Assembly: GCA_031291305.1 (NCBI GenBank)
Contig: JARLJH010000012.1
Span: 1 to 64,000 of the forward strand
DNA: 64,000 nucleotides
Direction of reading: 5' to 3'
Source: Rhodoferax sp.
Lineage (GTDB): Bacteria > Pseudomonadota > Gammaproteobacteria > Burkholderiales > Burkholderiaceae_C
Positions 34,897 to 44,164 of this stretch are shown piece after piece (position 1 is the stretch's first letter; every line of letters begins with the position of its first letter). A model generated the notes under the pieces. The model worked only from the letters and a program-made list of their open reading frames with translations, did no database searches and was not told where the DNA came from. Made by a program: the position numbers and the translations under genes.

Positions 34897-35607
34897 TCAA
34901 GCAGGCTCCATGCCCTGGCGCTGCTTGGCCTCGGCTGCCTCGGGCGAGGCCAGGAAGTCCAGCAAGGCCTGCACCTGCTCAGGGCGGGTGCAGCCCGTGG
35001 TCATGGCGGCTGAAAACGTGGTGGTGATCTGGATCGCGCTGGGCAGCGGGCCAACGATGGTGATGCCTTGCACGTGAATCAGTTCGCTGAGCTGCTGAAA
35101 GCCCAAGGCGACCTCGCCTTTGGCCACCAGACTGCCGACCGGCACGCCGGGTGGCGCGGTGACGATGCGATCTTTGATCGTCTCTGCAATGCCCCAGCGC
35201 TCAAACAGTTTGGCCAGCGCCACGCCGCTGGGACCGGTGGAATAGCTCAGCGTGGGCGCGGCCAGCACCGCTTGGCGCACCGCGTCTTCGCTGCTGATGT
35301 CTGGCGTCAGGCCACCAGCTTGCACTGCTACCGCCACGCCAGAATGCACCAGCGGGGTCAAACTCTCCGTGCGCAAATGCCCTGCTGCAATCAGCTTGGC
35401 CATGGCATCCGAGGCCAGAATGACCACATCAAAGGCCTCGCCTGCTTGCACCCGCTTGGCCGCATCGACACCGCCGACGGATTCGATGGCCACCGTCTGG
35501 CCGCTGCGCTCGGCATAGGCCTGGGTAAGTTCGGCCAACAACTGGCGCGTGGCCATGGAGGAAATGCCGGTGAGCGGCGCAGCAGTGGAAATGGCGGTAA
35601 TTTGCAT
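34897..35607 (-). CDS. Periplasmic-binding-fold protein without signal peptide (ModA/PBP-like)
   Basis: 236 aa. It looks like a ModA-type extracellular solute-binding domain: AAKRVQAGEAFDVVILASDA, then PSGVALAKLFERWGI and GFQQLSELIHVQGI. However, the N terminus (MQITAISTAAPLTGISSMAT) has no charged-hydrophobic signal peptide, so the protein is probably cytoplasmic. No permease or ATPase genes adjoin. First gene before pobA and the pmd operon and divergent from a LysR gene. Its role here is unknown: sensor, enzyme or binding protein. Confidence 0.75.
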   Translation of the reverse strand: MQITAISTAAPLTGISSMATRQLLAELTQAYAERSGQTVAIESVGGVDAAKRVQAGEAFDVVILASDAMAKLIAAGHLRTESLTPLVHSGVAVAVQAGGLTPDISSEDAVRQAVLAAPTLSYSTGPSGVALAKLFERWGIAETIKDRIVTAPPGVPVGSLVAKGEVALGFQQLSELIHVQGITIVGPLPSAIQITTTFSAAMTTGCTRPEQVQALLDFLASPEAAEAKQRQGMEPA

Positions 35608-35673
35608 GCGCTCAATTCTGGGTTTTGCCCATGACTTAGGTAAGCGTCACCCGGCACTAGCAGTTATTTCAAA

Positions 35674-35692
35674 TAGGCATAATGGCTGCCTA
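35674..35692. promoter_or_regulatory. LysR-box-like inverted repeat upstream of pob/pmd regulator
   Basis: TAGGCA and TGCCTA form a perfect 6-bp inverted repeat with a 7-base spacer in the divergent region, 19 bases before the LysR start and 67 bases before the minus-strand operon. Size and place fit a LysR recognition site. Confidence 0.5.
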
Positions 35693-35711
35693 GTTATTCC
35701 CATTCAACGCC

Positions 35712-36620
35712 ATGGACCTGAAACAACTGGAATACTTTGTGCGCGTGGCCGAACTCGGCAGTTTTACCCGTGCCGCCATCGCGCTGGACGTGGCCCAGCC
35801 CGCCCTGAGCCGCCAGGTGCGCCTGCTGGAGGTGGAGCTGCGGCAAAACCTGCTGACGCGCAATGGCCGTGGTGCCCTGCCTACCGAGGCGGGCAAGCTG
35901 CTGCTGGCGCATGGCCGCGGCATCCTGCACCAGGTGGAGCGCGCCCGTGAAGAACTCGGCCGCATCCGTGGCTCGCTGGCCGGGCGCGTGGCGGTTGGTT
36001 TACCGCCGAGTCTGGCGCGGGTGCTGACCGTGCCCTTGATGCGGGCTTTTCGGGCCGAATTGCCCGATGCCACCATCTCCATCAGCGAAGGCCTGTCGGT
36101 GGCGATGCAAGAATCGCTGGTGGCCGGGCGGCTTGACATTGCCGTGCTGTACAACGCCCAGCCCGGTGCCGAGATTGACATCACCCCGCTGCATGAAGAA
36201 GAACTGCTGCTGGTGCGCAAACGCCCGCCAGGCCTGCCGGAAGACCCGCCGCCCGGCCCGATCAGTCTGAAAGAGGTGGCACAACTGCCGCTGGTCATCC
36301 CAACCCGCCCGAACGCCTTTCGCATGCACATCGAATCCGAGGTGGCCAACATCGGCAGCCGCCTGAACATTGCGCTGGAGATTGACGGCGTGTCCGCCAT
36401 CCTGGACCTGGTGGCCGACGGTGCCGGCTGCGCCGTGCTGTCGCGCAACGCCGTGCTCAACTCGATCCGCCCCTCAGCCTTCACCACCCAAACCATTCAT
36501 GACCCGGTGTTGCGCACCAAGGTGTCCCTGGCCACCAGCTCCCTGCGCCCCGCGACCCTGACCCAGCAGACCACGCTGGCGCTGATCCGGCGGACGGTGG
36601 GGGAAGTTGTGAAGGCGTAG
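35712..36620 (+). CDS. LysR-family regulator, probable activator of the pob/pmd operon
   Basis: 302 aa. The N-terminal winged helix MDLKQLEYFVRVAELGSFTR with AAIALDVAQPALSRQVRLLE is textbook LysR; the C-terminal domain is a two-lobed effector-binding fold. Divergent to the binding-fold/pobA/pmd genes with a palindromic site between. It most likely responds to protocatechuate, 4-hydroxybenzoate or a pathway intermediate, as PmdR/LigR-type regulators do (inference). Its closest subgroup looks like Nac/Cbl-like LysR proteins. Confidence 0.88.
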   Translation: MDLKQLEYFVRVAELGSFTRAAIALDVAQPALSRQVRLLEVELRQNLLTRNGRGALPTEAGKLLLAHGRGILHQVERAREELGRIRGSLAGRVAVGLPPSLARVLTVPLMRAFRAELPDATISISEGLSVAMQESLVAGRLDIAVLYNAQPGAEIDITPLHEEELLLVRKRPPGLPEDPPPGPISLKEVAQLPLVIPTRPNAFRMHIESEVANIGSRLNIALEIDGVSAILDLVADGAGCAVLSRNAVLNSIRPSAFTTQTIHDPVLRTKVSLATSSLRPATLTQQTTLALIRRTVGEVVKA

Positions 36621-36999
36621 GCCGGTTACGGTTGAAGTAGGTTGTCTTGGCTTTTTTAGCTATTGATTGTGCAGTACCTTACCAAGATTATTCATGAGCT
36701 CAATGGGAATTTTGTTATGAGAACACCCTACTGCGGCAGAGGCAACATATTTGCCTAGACTTACAGTTAAAGCTTGGCATCCTTACTCTTCACAACTTGA
36801 GCAAGCAAATCTTTCAATGCCGATGCAGCTGGTGTCAACGGAGTAATCATGGCAGTCTTGCCGTCGTAGATACGTCCGGGTCGTTCTGCCAAGGCTCGTA
36901 AAAGCATTCTCACTTTGTAGTTGAATCTGCGCGGTATTTGTTATTTCTCGCCAGGGTATCGCCGATCACCTGCCCGACACGCCACGACTCACCCGCGAA
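36621..36999. other. Intergenic stretch with one possible gene fragment
   Basis: On the minus strand 36767-36907 is an open frame of 46 codons whose product contains RPGRIYDGKTAMITPLTPAA and SALKDLLAQVV, with codon use like a real C terminus but no Shine-Dalgarno sequence. I cannot name its family; it may be the 3' relic of a lost gene. Otherwise AT-rich sequence without features. Confidence 0.35.
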
Positions 37000-37455
37000 C
37001 TACTTGTAAACCTTCTTCAGCAACTGCATCAAGGTCTTGCGCTCAGCAGCACTGAGTTTGGCGGTGGCATCGTCCTCCAACTGGGCCGCTGTTTGTTCAG
37101 CTTTAGACACCGTTGTTTCACCCGCTTCTGTCAGATGCAAACCCATGGCCCGGCCATCGGTGGGATGTGGCAGGCGCCGGATCAGGTCTCGCTTTTCCAG
37201 CGTATTGACCATGCTGACCAGGTTGGGGGCAAGAATGCCCAGTGTGTTGCACAGCTGCTTGGAAGTGATACCAGGGTTGTGCCTGATCAGGGACAGCACC
37301 GAAAAGTCCACCACTCGCAGGTCATAAACAGCCATGCGCGGCATAAACACTTCAATGACAGCCAAGGCTGCCCGGCGGGCGTTGTAACCCACCAGGGTTT
37401 CTAGATAGCGGGTGTTGACCTTTTCAACATACGGCGTGGCGATTTCTTCATCCAT
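37000..37455 (-). CDS. MarR-family transcriptional regulator
   Basis: 151 aa. The winged-helix core is visible in DFSVLSLIRHNPGITSKQLC, NTLGILAPNLVSMVNTLEKR and DLIRRLPHPTDGRAMGLHLT, the MarR recognition helix and wing (DGRA). It ends the long minus-strand phenylpropanoid block, 35 bases after the acyl-CoA dehydrogenase gene. MarR repressors such as FerR/CouR control hydroxycinnamate genes and respond to the aryl-CoA thioester, so the same role is likely here. Confidence 0.9.
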   Translation of the reverse strand: MDEEIATPYVEKVNTRYLETLVGYNARRAALAVIEVFMPRMAVYDLRVVDFSVLSLIRHNPGITSKQLCNTLGILAPNLVSMVNTLEKRDLIRRLPHPTDGRAMGLHLTEAGETTVSKAEQTAAQLEDDATAKLSAAERKTLMQLLKKVYK

Positions 37456-37490
37456 AAGGCTAAGTGTACAAATCTGCCAAGCATAGCCAA

Positions 37491-39188
37491 CTATGGAAGT
37501 CTTGCTGCAATTATCTGCACGCGCATGGCGAACTCTGGCAGCACCCAGTGCTGCAGGGCATCAGCTGGCCGTATCCAGCGCGCATCCTCGGCAACCATCG
37601 CGACCTGCTCGATATGTGTCCAAGCCCAGGCAAGCAGGGTCAAGGCGACGGCACGCAGGTAATCGTCGGCCACCCAATAGCCCAAGGCTTTGTCGGTTGC
37701 ACAGGCGGCTACCAGCTTGCGGGTCAGGTCACACAGCGCCGTCATCTGGGTTTTGAACAGACGGTTGAGCGCATTGTGGTCTGTCTGAGCGTCTGACAGC
37801 GTCTGCAGTAACGCCATCAGCCCTGCTCCGCCATCTGCCAGCACCTTGCGTACCAGCAGGTCAATCGCCTGAATCTCGTTGGTGCCTTCGTAAATCATGG
37901 CCACGCGGGAGTCGCGCACGATTTGCTCAATGCCCCATTCACGCACATAACCGTGACCGCCAAACACTTGCAAACATTCGCTGCTACCCTTGAATGCCTG
38001 CTCGGTCCAGGCGGCTTTGAGCACTGGCGTAACCAGGCTGCACCAGCGTTCGGCCTCGGCTTTGCGCGCACTGTCAGGATGATGTTTGATGACATCAAGT
38101 TCCAGGGCCGTTTTGTAGGCCAGCACGCGGCCTGCGTCGATCCAGGCACGCTGGGTGTCCAGAATGCGCTGCATGGCCGGGTGTTCGATGATCGGATCCG
38201 CCTCCGCAGTCGATGTGCCACGCCCTGGCGCGCGCATCTGGCGGCGCTCTTTGGCATAAGCATCGGCTTTCTGCCAGGCGGCTTCCAGCAGCCCGATGCC
38301 TTGCAAGCCCACATGCAACCGGGCCGAGTTCATCATGACAAACATGGCGCTCAAGCCGCGCCCTGGCTCGCCCACGATCCAGCCGGTAGCCTCGTCAAAA
38401 CGCATGACACAGGTGGCACTACCATGCAGGCCCATTTTTTCTTCAATGCGCTCACAGTACACCGTGTTGCGGCTGCCATCGGGCATGAATTTGGGTGCGA
38501 GGAACAATGACAGGCCTTTGGGGCCGGGTGGCGCATCCGGCAAGCGGGCCAACACCAAGTGGACGATGTTGTCCGTCAGGTCATGTTCACCGCCGGAAAT
38601 AAAAATCTTGGTGCCGTTTAAGCGGTAACTGCCATCCGCTTGCGGCACAGCCTTGGTGCGCACCAGCCCCAGGTCGCTGCCCGCTTGAGGTTCGGTCAGG
38701 CACATGGTGGCCAGCCATTCGCCGGTAGCGACTTTTTCCAGGTACAGCGCTTTTAGCGCGTCACTGGCGTGGTGTTTGATGCATTCGTAAGCACCATGCA
38801 ACAGGCCGGGGGCCATGGTCCAGCCGTGGTTGGCGCCGCTGAGCATCTCATACAGCACGGCCTCCAACACACCGGGCAGGCCCTGGCCGCCATCCTCAGG
38901 CACACAGGCCAGCGAAGGCCACCCCGCCTGCCAGAAAGCTTGGTAGGCCTCTTTGAAGCCGGGCGGCGTGGTGACCTGGCCGTTGGCAAACTGACAGCCC
39001 ACCTCGTCACCCGTGCGGCTCAAAGGTGCAATGACTTCGCCGACAAATTTGCCAGCTTCGTCAAGCACCTGGTGCATCAGATCGGCATCCACCTCGGCGA
39101 AGGCGGGCAACGCCTGCAGGTGGACTGGCGCTTTGAGCACCTCATGCAAAATGAAGTGAATGTCGGACAAGGTGGACTGATCGTTCAT
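37491..39188 (-). CDS. Acyl-CoA dehydrogenase (long, ~565-aa DmdC-like type)
   Basis: 565 aa, longer than the usual 380-400 aa. Standard FAD/acyl-CoA motifs are present: MCLTEPQAGSDLGLVRTKA, KIFISGGEHDL, and the catalytic Glu in MIYEGTNEIQAIDLLVRK. The extra C-terminal helical domain (about residues 450-565) places it with DmdC/FadE-like long dehydrogenases. In this operon it may desaturate the propanoyl side chain of dihydrocinnamoyl-type CoA esters (inference). It lies 17 bases after the porin gene. Confidence 0.9.
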   Translation of the reverse strand: MNDQSTLSDIHFILHEVLKAPVHLQALPAFAEVDADLMHQVLDEAGKFVGEVIAPLSRTGDEVGCQFANGQVTTPPGFKEAYQAFWQAGWPSLACVPEDGGQGLPGVLEAVLYEMLSGANHGWTMAPGLLHGAYECIKHHASDALKALYLEKVATGEWLATMCLTEPQAGSDLGLVRTKAVPQADGSYRLNGTKIFISGGEHDLTDNIVHLVLARLPDAPPGPKGLSLFLAPKFMPDGSRNTVYCERIEEKMGLHGSATCVMRFDEATGWIVGEPGRGLSAMFVMMNSARLHVGLQGIGLLEAAWQKADAYAKERRQMRAPGRGTSTAEADPIIEHPAMQRILDTQRAWIDAGRVLAYKTALELDVIKHHPDSARKAEAERWCSLVTPVLKAAWTEQAFKGSSECLQVFGGHGYVREWGIEQIVRDSRVAMIYEGTNEIQAIDLLVRKVLADGGAGLMALLQTLSDAQTDHNALNRLFKTQMTALCDLTRKLVAACATDKALGYWVADDYLRAVALTLLAWAWTHIEQVAMVAEDARWIRPADALQHWVLPEFAMRVQIIAARLP

Positions 39189-39204
39189 GTCAAATGCCTT
39201 GTAC

Positions 39205-40320
39205 TCAGAACCTGTGGTTCACGCCAAACATCACACCCGTTTGACTTCCGCCGAGCGCGGGGTTGCTCCCGGGTGCACCGCCACTGACCGAGATGTTGGA
39301 TTGGCTGTCGTTCTCGATCAAGCCCATCTGCGCATACAGGGTCGTTTGTTTGGATATCGCGTACAGAGCCCGTACCGCCAACAAACTGGCATCGTTGTTG
39401 CTGACATCCTTATATCTCAGCATGGCATAAGTTCCGTCGATGGTCCACGCCGTGGTGAGTGGATAGGACGCACCCAAATACCAAAGATCGCTCTTGGATT
39501 TGTTCGCCGCAGCGCCGTCGTTGGTGCGGCTGATCAAGCCGGCGGAGACTTTCGCACCGCCAAACTTCATATAGCCGTTAAGCATCAGACGCGAATCCGA
39601 CTTGCTGCTGCTGGTCATGCCGGCAAACACCGCATCTGGCGCTGCGCCTACGGTGCGACCATTCATCGTGTCATAACCCAACGCGGTGCCCCACGAGCTG
39701 GTGTCGTACTTCACCATGGCCGACCATTCGCGGCAAGCTGAGGTGTCAGTACCGCTTTCGCCAGGGCAATTGGTGCCCGCAGGTGACGGACCGGCATTGA
39801 CGGCATCACGTCCCAGGCTGTAGGTGCCGCCAACAGTGACATTGCCAAATTTGCCTTTGTAGGCAATCGAGTTGTCAATGCGCGAATTGGGGATGTAGCT
39901 GTCCAGTGAACCCAGTCCATACACGGCAGGGCCAACGATGTCCGAGTCCAGAACCGACCAGAACAACATGGTCCATTGGCGCCCCAACGTAACCGCACCC
40001 CAATCACCGCTGAAGCCGACCGTGGACTGGCGACCAAACAGACGACCGCCCTGCCCTGATGCGCCAGTGTCTGGACCAAACCCCATTTCCAGCGTGTAGA
40101 TGGCGCTCAAGCCGCCACCCAAGTCCTCCTTGCCACGAAAACCCAAGCGTGATGGAAGAATGCCGGTGGTAGACGGCATACGTGTGAGGGTGCCGACACC
40201 GTTCACGTTGCTGACGGCTTCAACACCCGTGTCGATCATGCCGTAGATGGTGGTGCTCTGCGCATAAACGGCACTGGTTAAAACCAATCCGCTCAAGGCG
40301 GCCAATTTAGCAATTTTCAT
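39205..40320 (-). CDS. Outer-membrane porin (Gram-negative porin, betaproteobacterial type)
   Basis: 371 aa from the ATG at 40320, which has TTGGAG upstream; the frame is open further without family features. Signal peptide MKIAKLAALSGLVLTSAVYA, then SSTTIYGMIDTGVEAVSNVN and SRLGFRGKEDLGGGLSAIYT, the typical start of Comamonadaceae 16-strand trimeric porins. The last residues GVMFGVNHRF end in Phe, as needed for outer-membrane insertion. It probably admits the aromatic substrates of the operon. Confidence 0.92.
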   Translation of the reverse strand: MKIAKLAALSGLVLTSAVYAQSTTIYGMIDTGVEAVSNVNGVGTLTRMPSTTGILPSRLGFRGKEDLGGGLSAIYTLEMGFGPDTGASGQGGRLFGRQSTVGFSGDWGAVTLGRQWTMLFWSVLDSDIVGPAVYGLGSLDSYIPNSRIDNSIAYKGKFGNVTVGGTYSLGRDAVNAGPSPAGTNCPGESGTDTSACREWSAMVKYDTSSWGTALGYDTMNGRTVGAAPDAVFAGMTSSSKSDSRLMLNGYMKFGGAKVSAGLISRTNDGAAANKSKSDLWYLGASYPLTTAWTIDGTYAMLRYKDVSNNDASLLAVRALYAISKQTTLYAQMGLIENDSQSNISVSGGAPGSNPALGGSQTGVMFGVNHRF

Positions 40321-40459
40321 GTTGTCTCCAAGGTAAAGGTCATAGTTATTGACAGTGCACACTCTTTGAAGTCTGTTGGGATGAGCAACTGAATCTTTCA
40401 GCGGATTCGTGTCATTCAATGGATGTGCCGGTCTTCTCGCTGCTGAAATCGGTCAGGGG

Positions 40460-41206
40460 CTAAACCGCCTCCGTTGTCTTTTTGCGCGCCGCACCCAGGT
40501 AGGTGTCAATCACCCGTGGGTCAGTAGCCAATTCTTTGGCTGGGCCACTTAATGCAATCTCGCCCATCTCCAGCACGTAGCCGTAATCAGCCGCTTCCAG
40601 CGCAGCGCGGGCGTTTTGTTCGACCAGCAAGGTGGTCACGCCGGTCTGGCGCAGGGCCTCAATGGTGCGAAAAATTTCTTTGACTACCAGCGGTGCCAGG
40701 CCCAGGCTGGGTTCATCCAGCATCAACAATGTGGGGCGTGACATCATGGCCCGGCCCACCGCCAGCATCTGGCGTTCACCGCCTGACAAAGTACCCGATG
40801 CCTGGGTGCAACGCTCTTGCAGACGCGGAAACAGCTGATACACCACGTCGAGTTGATCGCGCCATTGGGGGTTGCGCAGCCGCACCTGACGAAACGCACC
40901 CAACACCAAGTTGTCTTCCACGCTCATGCTGCCAAACAGCTCGCGCTTTTCCGGCACCAGCGCGATGCCCAGCATGACGCGCTCTTCGAGCGACAAGGTA
41001 TTGATCGGCTGGCCCTCAAACTCGATCTGGCCTTGCGCGGGCAGCACGCCCATCAAGGCATTCAGAAAAGTGGATTTGCCCGCGCCATTGGGTCCAATCA
41101 CGGTGATCACACTGCCCTTGGGTGCTTGCAGATCAATGCCATGCAGTACCTCGGCGCGGCCATAACCGGCGCGCAGGCCTTTGACGGTCAAAACGGCTGA
41201 ATTCAT
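40460..41206 (-). CDS. Branched-chain-type ABC transporter ATPase (LivF-like), system 1
   Basis: 248 aa. Walker A GPNGAGKSTFLNAL, signature LSGGERQMLAVGRAM and Walker B LLMLDEPSLGLAP are intact. LivF-family ATPase of the HAAT uptake family. It starts one base after the stop of the fused permease-ATPase gene. With LivK, LivH and the fusion it forms one importer, here most probably for phenylpropanoid or other aromatic acids rather than leucine, from the surrounding catabolic genes. Confidence 0.92.
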   Translation of the reverse strand: MNSAVLTVKGLRAGYGRAEVLHGIDLQAPKGSVITVIGPNGAGKSTFLNALMGVLPAQGQIEFEGQPINTLSLEERVMLGIALVPEKRELFGSMSVEDNLVLGAFRQVRLRNPQWRDQLDVVYQLFPRLQERCTQASGTLSGGERQMLAVGRAMMSRPTLLMLDEPSLGLAPLVVKEIFRTIEALRQTGVTTLLVEQNARAALEAADYGYVLEMGEIALSGPAKELATDPRVIDTYLGAARKKTTEAV

Positions 41207-41207
41207 A

Positions 41208-43004
41208 TCAATGCTCCATCCCTAGATAAGCCGCTCGCACCTTCGGGCTTTGCTGTACTTCTTCCGGCGTGCCCTGCATCAGTAAGGTGCCAAACTCCAT
41301 CACAACAATGTGGTCGGTCACGTCCATCACCAAGTCCATGTCGTGCTCCACCAGCAAGATGCTCATGCCCTCGCTGCACAACTGACGCAGCACGGCTGCG
41401 AGGGCTTGTTTTTCTTTGTGGCGCAATCCGGCGGCGGGTTCGTCCAGCAGCAGCAGAGCCGGATCGCTACACAAAGCGCGGGCGATCTCCAGCAAGCGCT
41501 GCGGCCCCATGGCCAGGTTGCCAGCCAACTCATGCATGGCGTGGCCCATGCCGATGCGCTCCAGTTGGCGGGCGGCTTCACGCAGCAGGCTTTGTTCCTC
41601 AGCGCGATCCAAGCGCAGCATGCTCGACAGCGCCCCTTTGTGGCCGCGCAGTTGCGCGCCCAGAGCCACGTTTTCCAGCACCGTCAGCTCGGGGATCATC
41701 TTGACGTGCTGGAAGGTGCGGCTCATGCCGCGCCGGGCAATCTCGCGCGAGGGCAAGCCGCTGATGGTCTGACCACGAAACTTCACCTCACCCGAGGTAA
41801 GACCCAGCACCCCGGTGATCAGGTTGAAGGTGGTGGACTTGCCCGCGCCGTTGGGCCCAATCAGGCCAACGATTTGCCCAGCCAGAATGGAGAACCCAAT
41901 GTCGTTCACCGCTGTCAGGCCACCGAACTGTTTGCGGATGTCTTTGACCTCCAGCACGGTTTCGCCCAGTGCGGGTTTCGCACGCTCAGGCAAGGCCGCA
42001 GCGGTGTGCCAGTCTTCCACACGATTGGGTTTGGGAAGAAAACGCCCGATCAGCGACCACACACCATCGGGCAGGTATTTCAGCACCAGCACCAGCACAA
42101 TGCCAAACACAATCACCTCGTAACTGCCGCTGGTGCCAATCAGCTTGGGCAGCAGCACTTGCAGCTCGTCTTCAAGCAGCTTGGTCATCACCGCACCGCT
42201 GATGGCGCCCCACACATAGCCAGCCCCACCGAGCACCGTCATGAACAGGTATTCAATACCCATCTTCAGACCAAACGGCGAGGGATTGACGGTGCGCTGG
42301 AAGTGCGCGAACAACCAACCCGACAGGCTGGCAAACAGCGCCGCTATCAAAAATATACCCACCTTGTGGCGCAGCGTATCGACACCCATGGCCTCAGCCA
42401 TCAGACCGCTGGAACGCATGGCTTTGATGGCGCGGCCCGTGCGCGAATCCATCAGGTTCAGCAGTGCGAAGGCACCAAACAACACCATGCCCCAGGCCAG
42501 CACAAAGAAGCTGCGACCATGGCTGATATCCCAGCCAAACAGGGTGAGCGCAGGCACCCCCAGAATGCCATCGTATTTACCCAAAGCGTCCAGGTTGCCC
42601 ATCAGGTAGTACAGCGACAAGCCCCAGGCGATGGTGGCCAGAGGCAGGTAGTGCCCCGACATGCGCAGCGTGATCCAGCCCACCACCAACGCGCTGATGC
42701 CGGTGATGATCAGCCCGGCAAACACCGTGAGCCAGGGTGACCAGCCCATATTGACCGTCAGATACGCACTGGTGTAAGCCCCAATGCCGACAAACGCTGC
42801 CTGCCCGAACGAGGTGAGCCCACCAATACCGGTGAGCAGCACCAGGCCCAGAATCACCAGGCTGTAGAGCGCGATGTAGTTAAGCTGTGTGATCCAGAAA
42901 TCGGGCACGGGGGAGACGGCATACAGCAGCATGCACGCGAAGACCACCACGCGCTGGATTTTGGCGTTGTGCGCCCAATGTTGAAGTTGTTGGGTGAAAC
43001 GCAT
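41208..43004 (-). CDS. Fused ABC permease-ATPase (LivM-LivG fusion), system 1
   Basis: 598 aa from the ATG at 43004. The N-terminal 330 or so residues are a LivM-type permease with about nine membrane helices (GLTSFGQAAFVGIGAYTSAY is the family motif). The C-terminal 250 are a LivG-type ATPase with Walker A GPNGAGKSTTFN and Walker B LLLLDEPAAGLRH; the ABC signature is LAMGPQRLLEIARAL in place of LSGGQ. Such fusions are known in this transporter family. It lies one base after livH. Confidence 0.92.
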   Translation of the reverse strand: MRFTQQLQHWAHNAKIQRVVVFACMLLYAVSPVPDFWITQLNYIALYSLVILGLVLLTGIGGLTSFGQAAFVGIGAYTSAYLTVNMGWSPWLTVFAGLIITGISALVVGWITLRMSGHYLPLATIAWGLSLYYLMGNLDALGKYDGILGVPALTLFGWDISHGRSFFVLAWGMVLFGAFALLNLMDSRTGRAIKAMRSSGLMAEAMGVDTLRHKVGIFLIAALFASLSGWLFAHFQRTVNPSPFGLKMGIEYLFMTVLGGAGYVWGAISGAVMTKLLEDELQVLLPKLIGTSGSYEVIVFGIVLVLVLKYLPDGVWSLIGRFLPKPNRVEDWHTAAALPERAKPALGETVLEVKDIRKQFGGLTAVNDIGFSILAGQIVGLIGPNGAGKSTTFNLITGVLGLTSGEVKFRGQTISGLPSREIARRGMSRTFQHVKMIPELTVLENVALGAQLRGHKGALSSMLRLDRAEEQSLLREAARQLERIGMGHAMHELAGNLAMGPQRLLEIARALCSDPALLLLDEPAAGLRHKEKQALAAVLRQLCSEGMSILLVEHDMDLVMDVTDHIVVMEFGTLLMQGTPEEVQQSPKVRAAYLGMEH

Positions 43005-43005
43005 C

Positions 43006-44043
43006 TCAATGCTCCTCCGAATGGCCAGCCGCGACCGAGCGCCAGAGCAGAATGGGCAGCACCAGGGTGAACACAATCACTTCCTTGAACGCGCTGGCCC
43101 AGAACGAACCAAACGACTCAACCAGGCCGACAAACAGTGCGCCCAGCGCTGCCAGCGGGTAGCTTTGCAAGCCGCCCATCACCGCCGCCACAAAGCCTTT
43201 GAGACCAATCAAAAAGCCCGAGTCGTAAAACACTGTCGTCGTCGGACCAATCAGCAGACCGGACAGTGCACCAATCAATGCAGCCATGGCAAAGGTGGCT
43301 TGACCAGCGCCGTGGGTGGAAATGCCCATCAAGCGCGCGCCCAAGCGGTTCACCGCCGTGGCCTGCAAGGCTTTGCCGTACAGCGTGCGGCTGAAAAACT
43401 GCCACAGCAACACAATCATTGCCAACGTGGTCAGCACGATGATGATGGCCTGCCCGGTGATCGCCAGTGGCCCCAGGTTCATGCGCTCATCCCAGAACGA
43501 GGGGTTGCGAAAGCCCTCGGCCCCGAAGAACAACAGCCCCAGGCCGGTCATGGCAAAGTGCACACCCACCGACACAATCAATAACACCAACGAACTGGCA
43601 TCTGCCAGTGACTGGTAGGCTAGCCGGTAGATCAGCGGACCAAACGCGGTGACGATGGCCACCGTCAACAACGCCTGCACCAACAGCGGCAAATTGTGCG
43701 GTGCGGCCCAGATGGACAAGAGGGAGACCACCAGCGGCACGGCCAGCGTGGTCAGGCCTGCTTTGATGGCCCGACGGGCATCATGGGTGTGCTGCCAACT
43801 CAAACGTACATCCATCAACGCCGCCAGCACCGCCATGATCAACAGCAGCCAGACCGTACCGGGCACCTTGCCGGTCTGGAAAATGGCCAGAGTCAGCGCG
43901 CCATAGGCGACAAACTCGCCCTGCGGGATAAAGATCACCCGCGTGACCGAAAACACGAGCACCGTGGCCAAGCCCAGCAGGCCGTAGACCGCCCCATTGG
44001 TGATGCCATCGAGCAGCAGAATGCTGGCAATTGAAAAGTCCAT
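43006..44043 (-). CDS. Branched-chain-type ABC transporter permease (LivH-like), system 1
   Basis: 345 aa, eight or more membrane helices. LivH features are GITNGAVYGLLGLATVLVFS near the N terminus and the late AALIGALSGLLIGPTTTVFY with FLIGLKGFVAAVMGGL, the conserved cytoplasmic loop contacting the ATPase. Longer than a minimal LivH because of an insertion around residues 60-100. It pairs with the LivM half of the fusion protein. It follows the binding-protein gene by about 120 bases. Confidence 0.9.
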   Translation of the reverse strand: MDFSIASILLLDGITNGAVYGLLGLATVLVFSVTRVIFIPQGEFVAYGALTLAIFQTGKVPGTVWLLLIMAVLAALMDVRLSWQHTHDARRAIKAGLTTLAVPLVVSLLSIWAAPHNLPLLVQALLTVAIVTAFGPLIYRLAYQSLADASSLVLLIVSVGVHFAMTGLGLLFFGAEGFRNPSFWDERMNLGPLAITGQAIIIVLTTLAMIVLLWQFFSRTLYGKALQATAVNRLGARLMGISTHGAGQATFAMAALIGALSGLLIGPTTTVFYDSGFLIGLKGFVAAVMGGLQSYPLAALGALFVGLVESFGSFWASAFKEVIVFTLVLPILLWRSVAAGHSEEH

Positions 44044-44164
44044 GATGGGCCTAAAAAATGGAAAGGAGGCGGCGCACTATGGCAACCGCCGGGCCGCTCA
44101 AAGCAGAGCCGATCTCCCTATGCAAGCAGTGTGAGAGACGGGCTGCCAAAGACGCCAACGCCGT

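Noticed and set aside
41310..42740. A 476-codon plus-strand open frame opposite the LivM-LivG fusion
   Set aside because: Same reason: complement of a strong coding frame, composition dominated by His, Gln and Arg, no domain.
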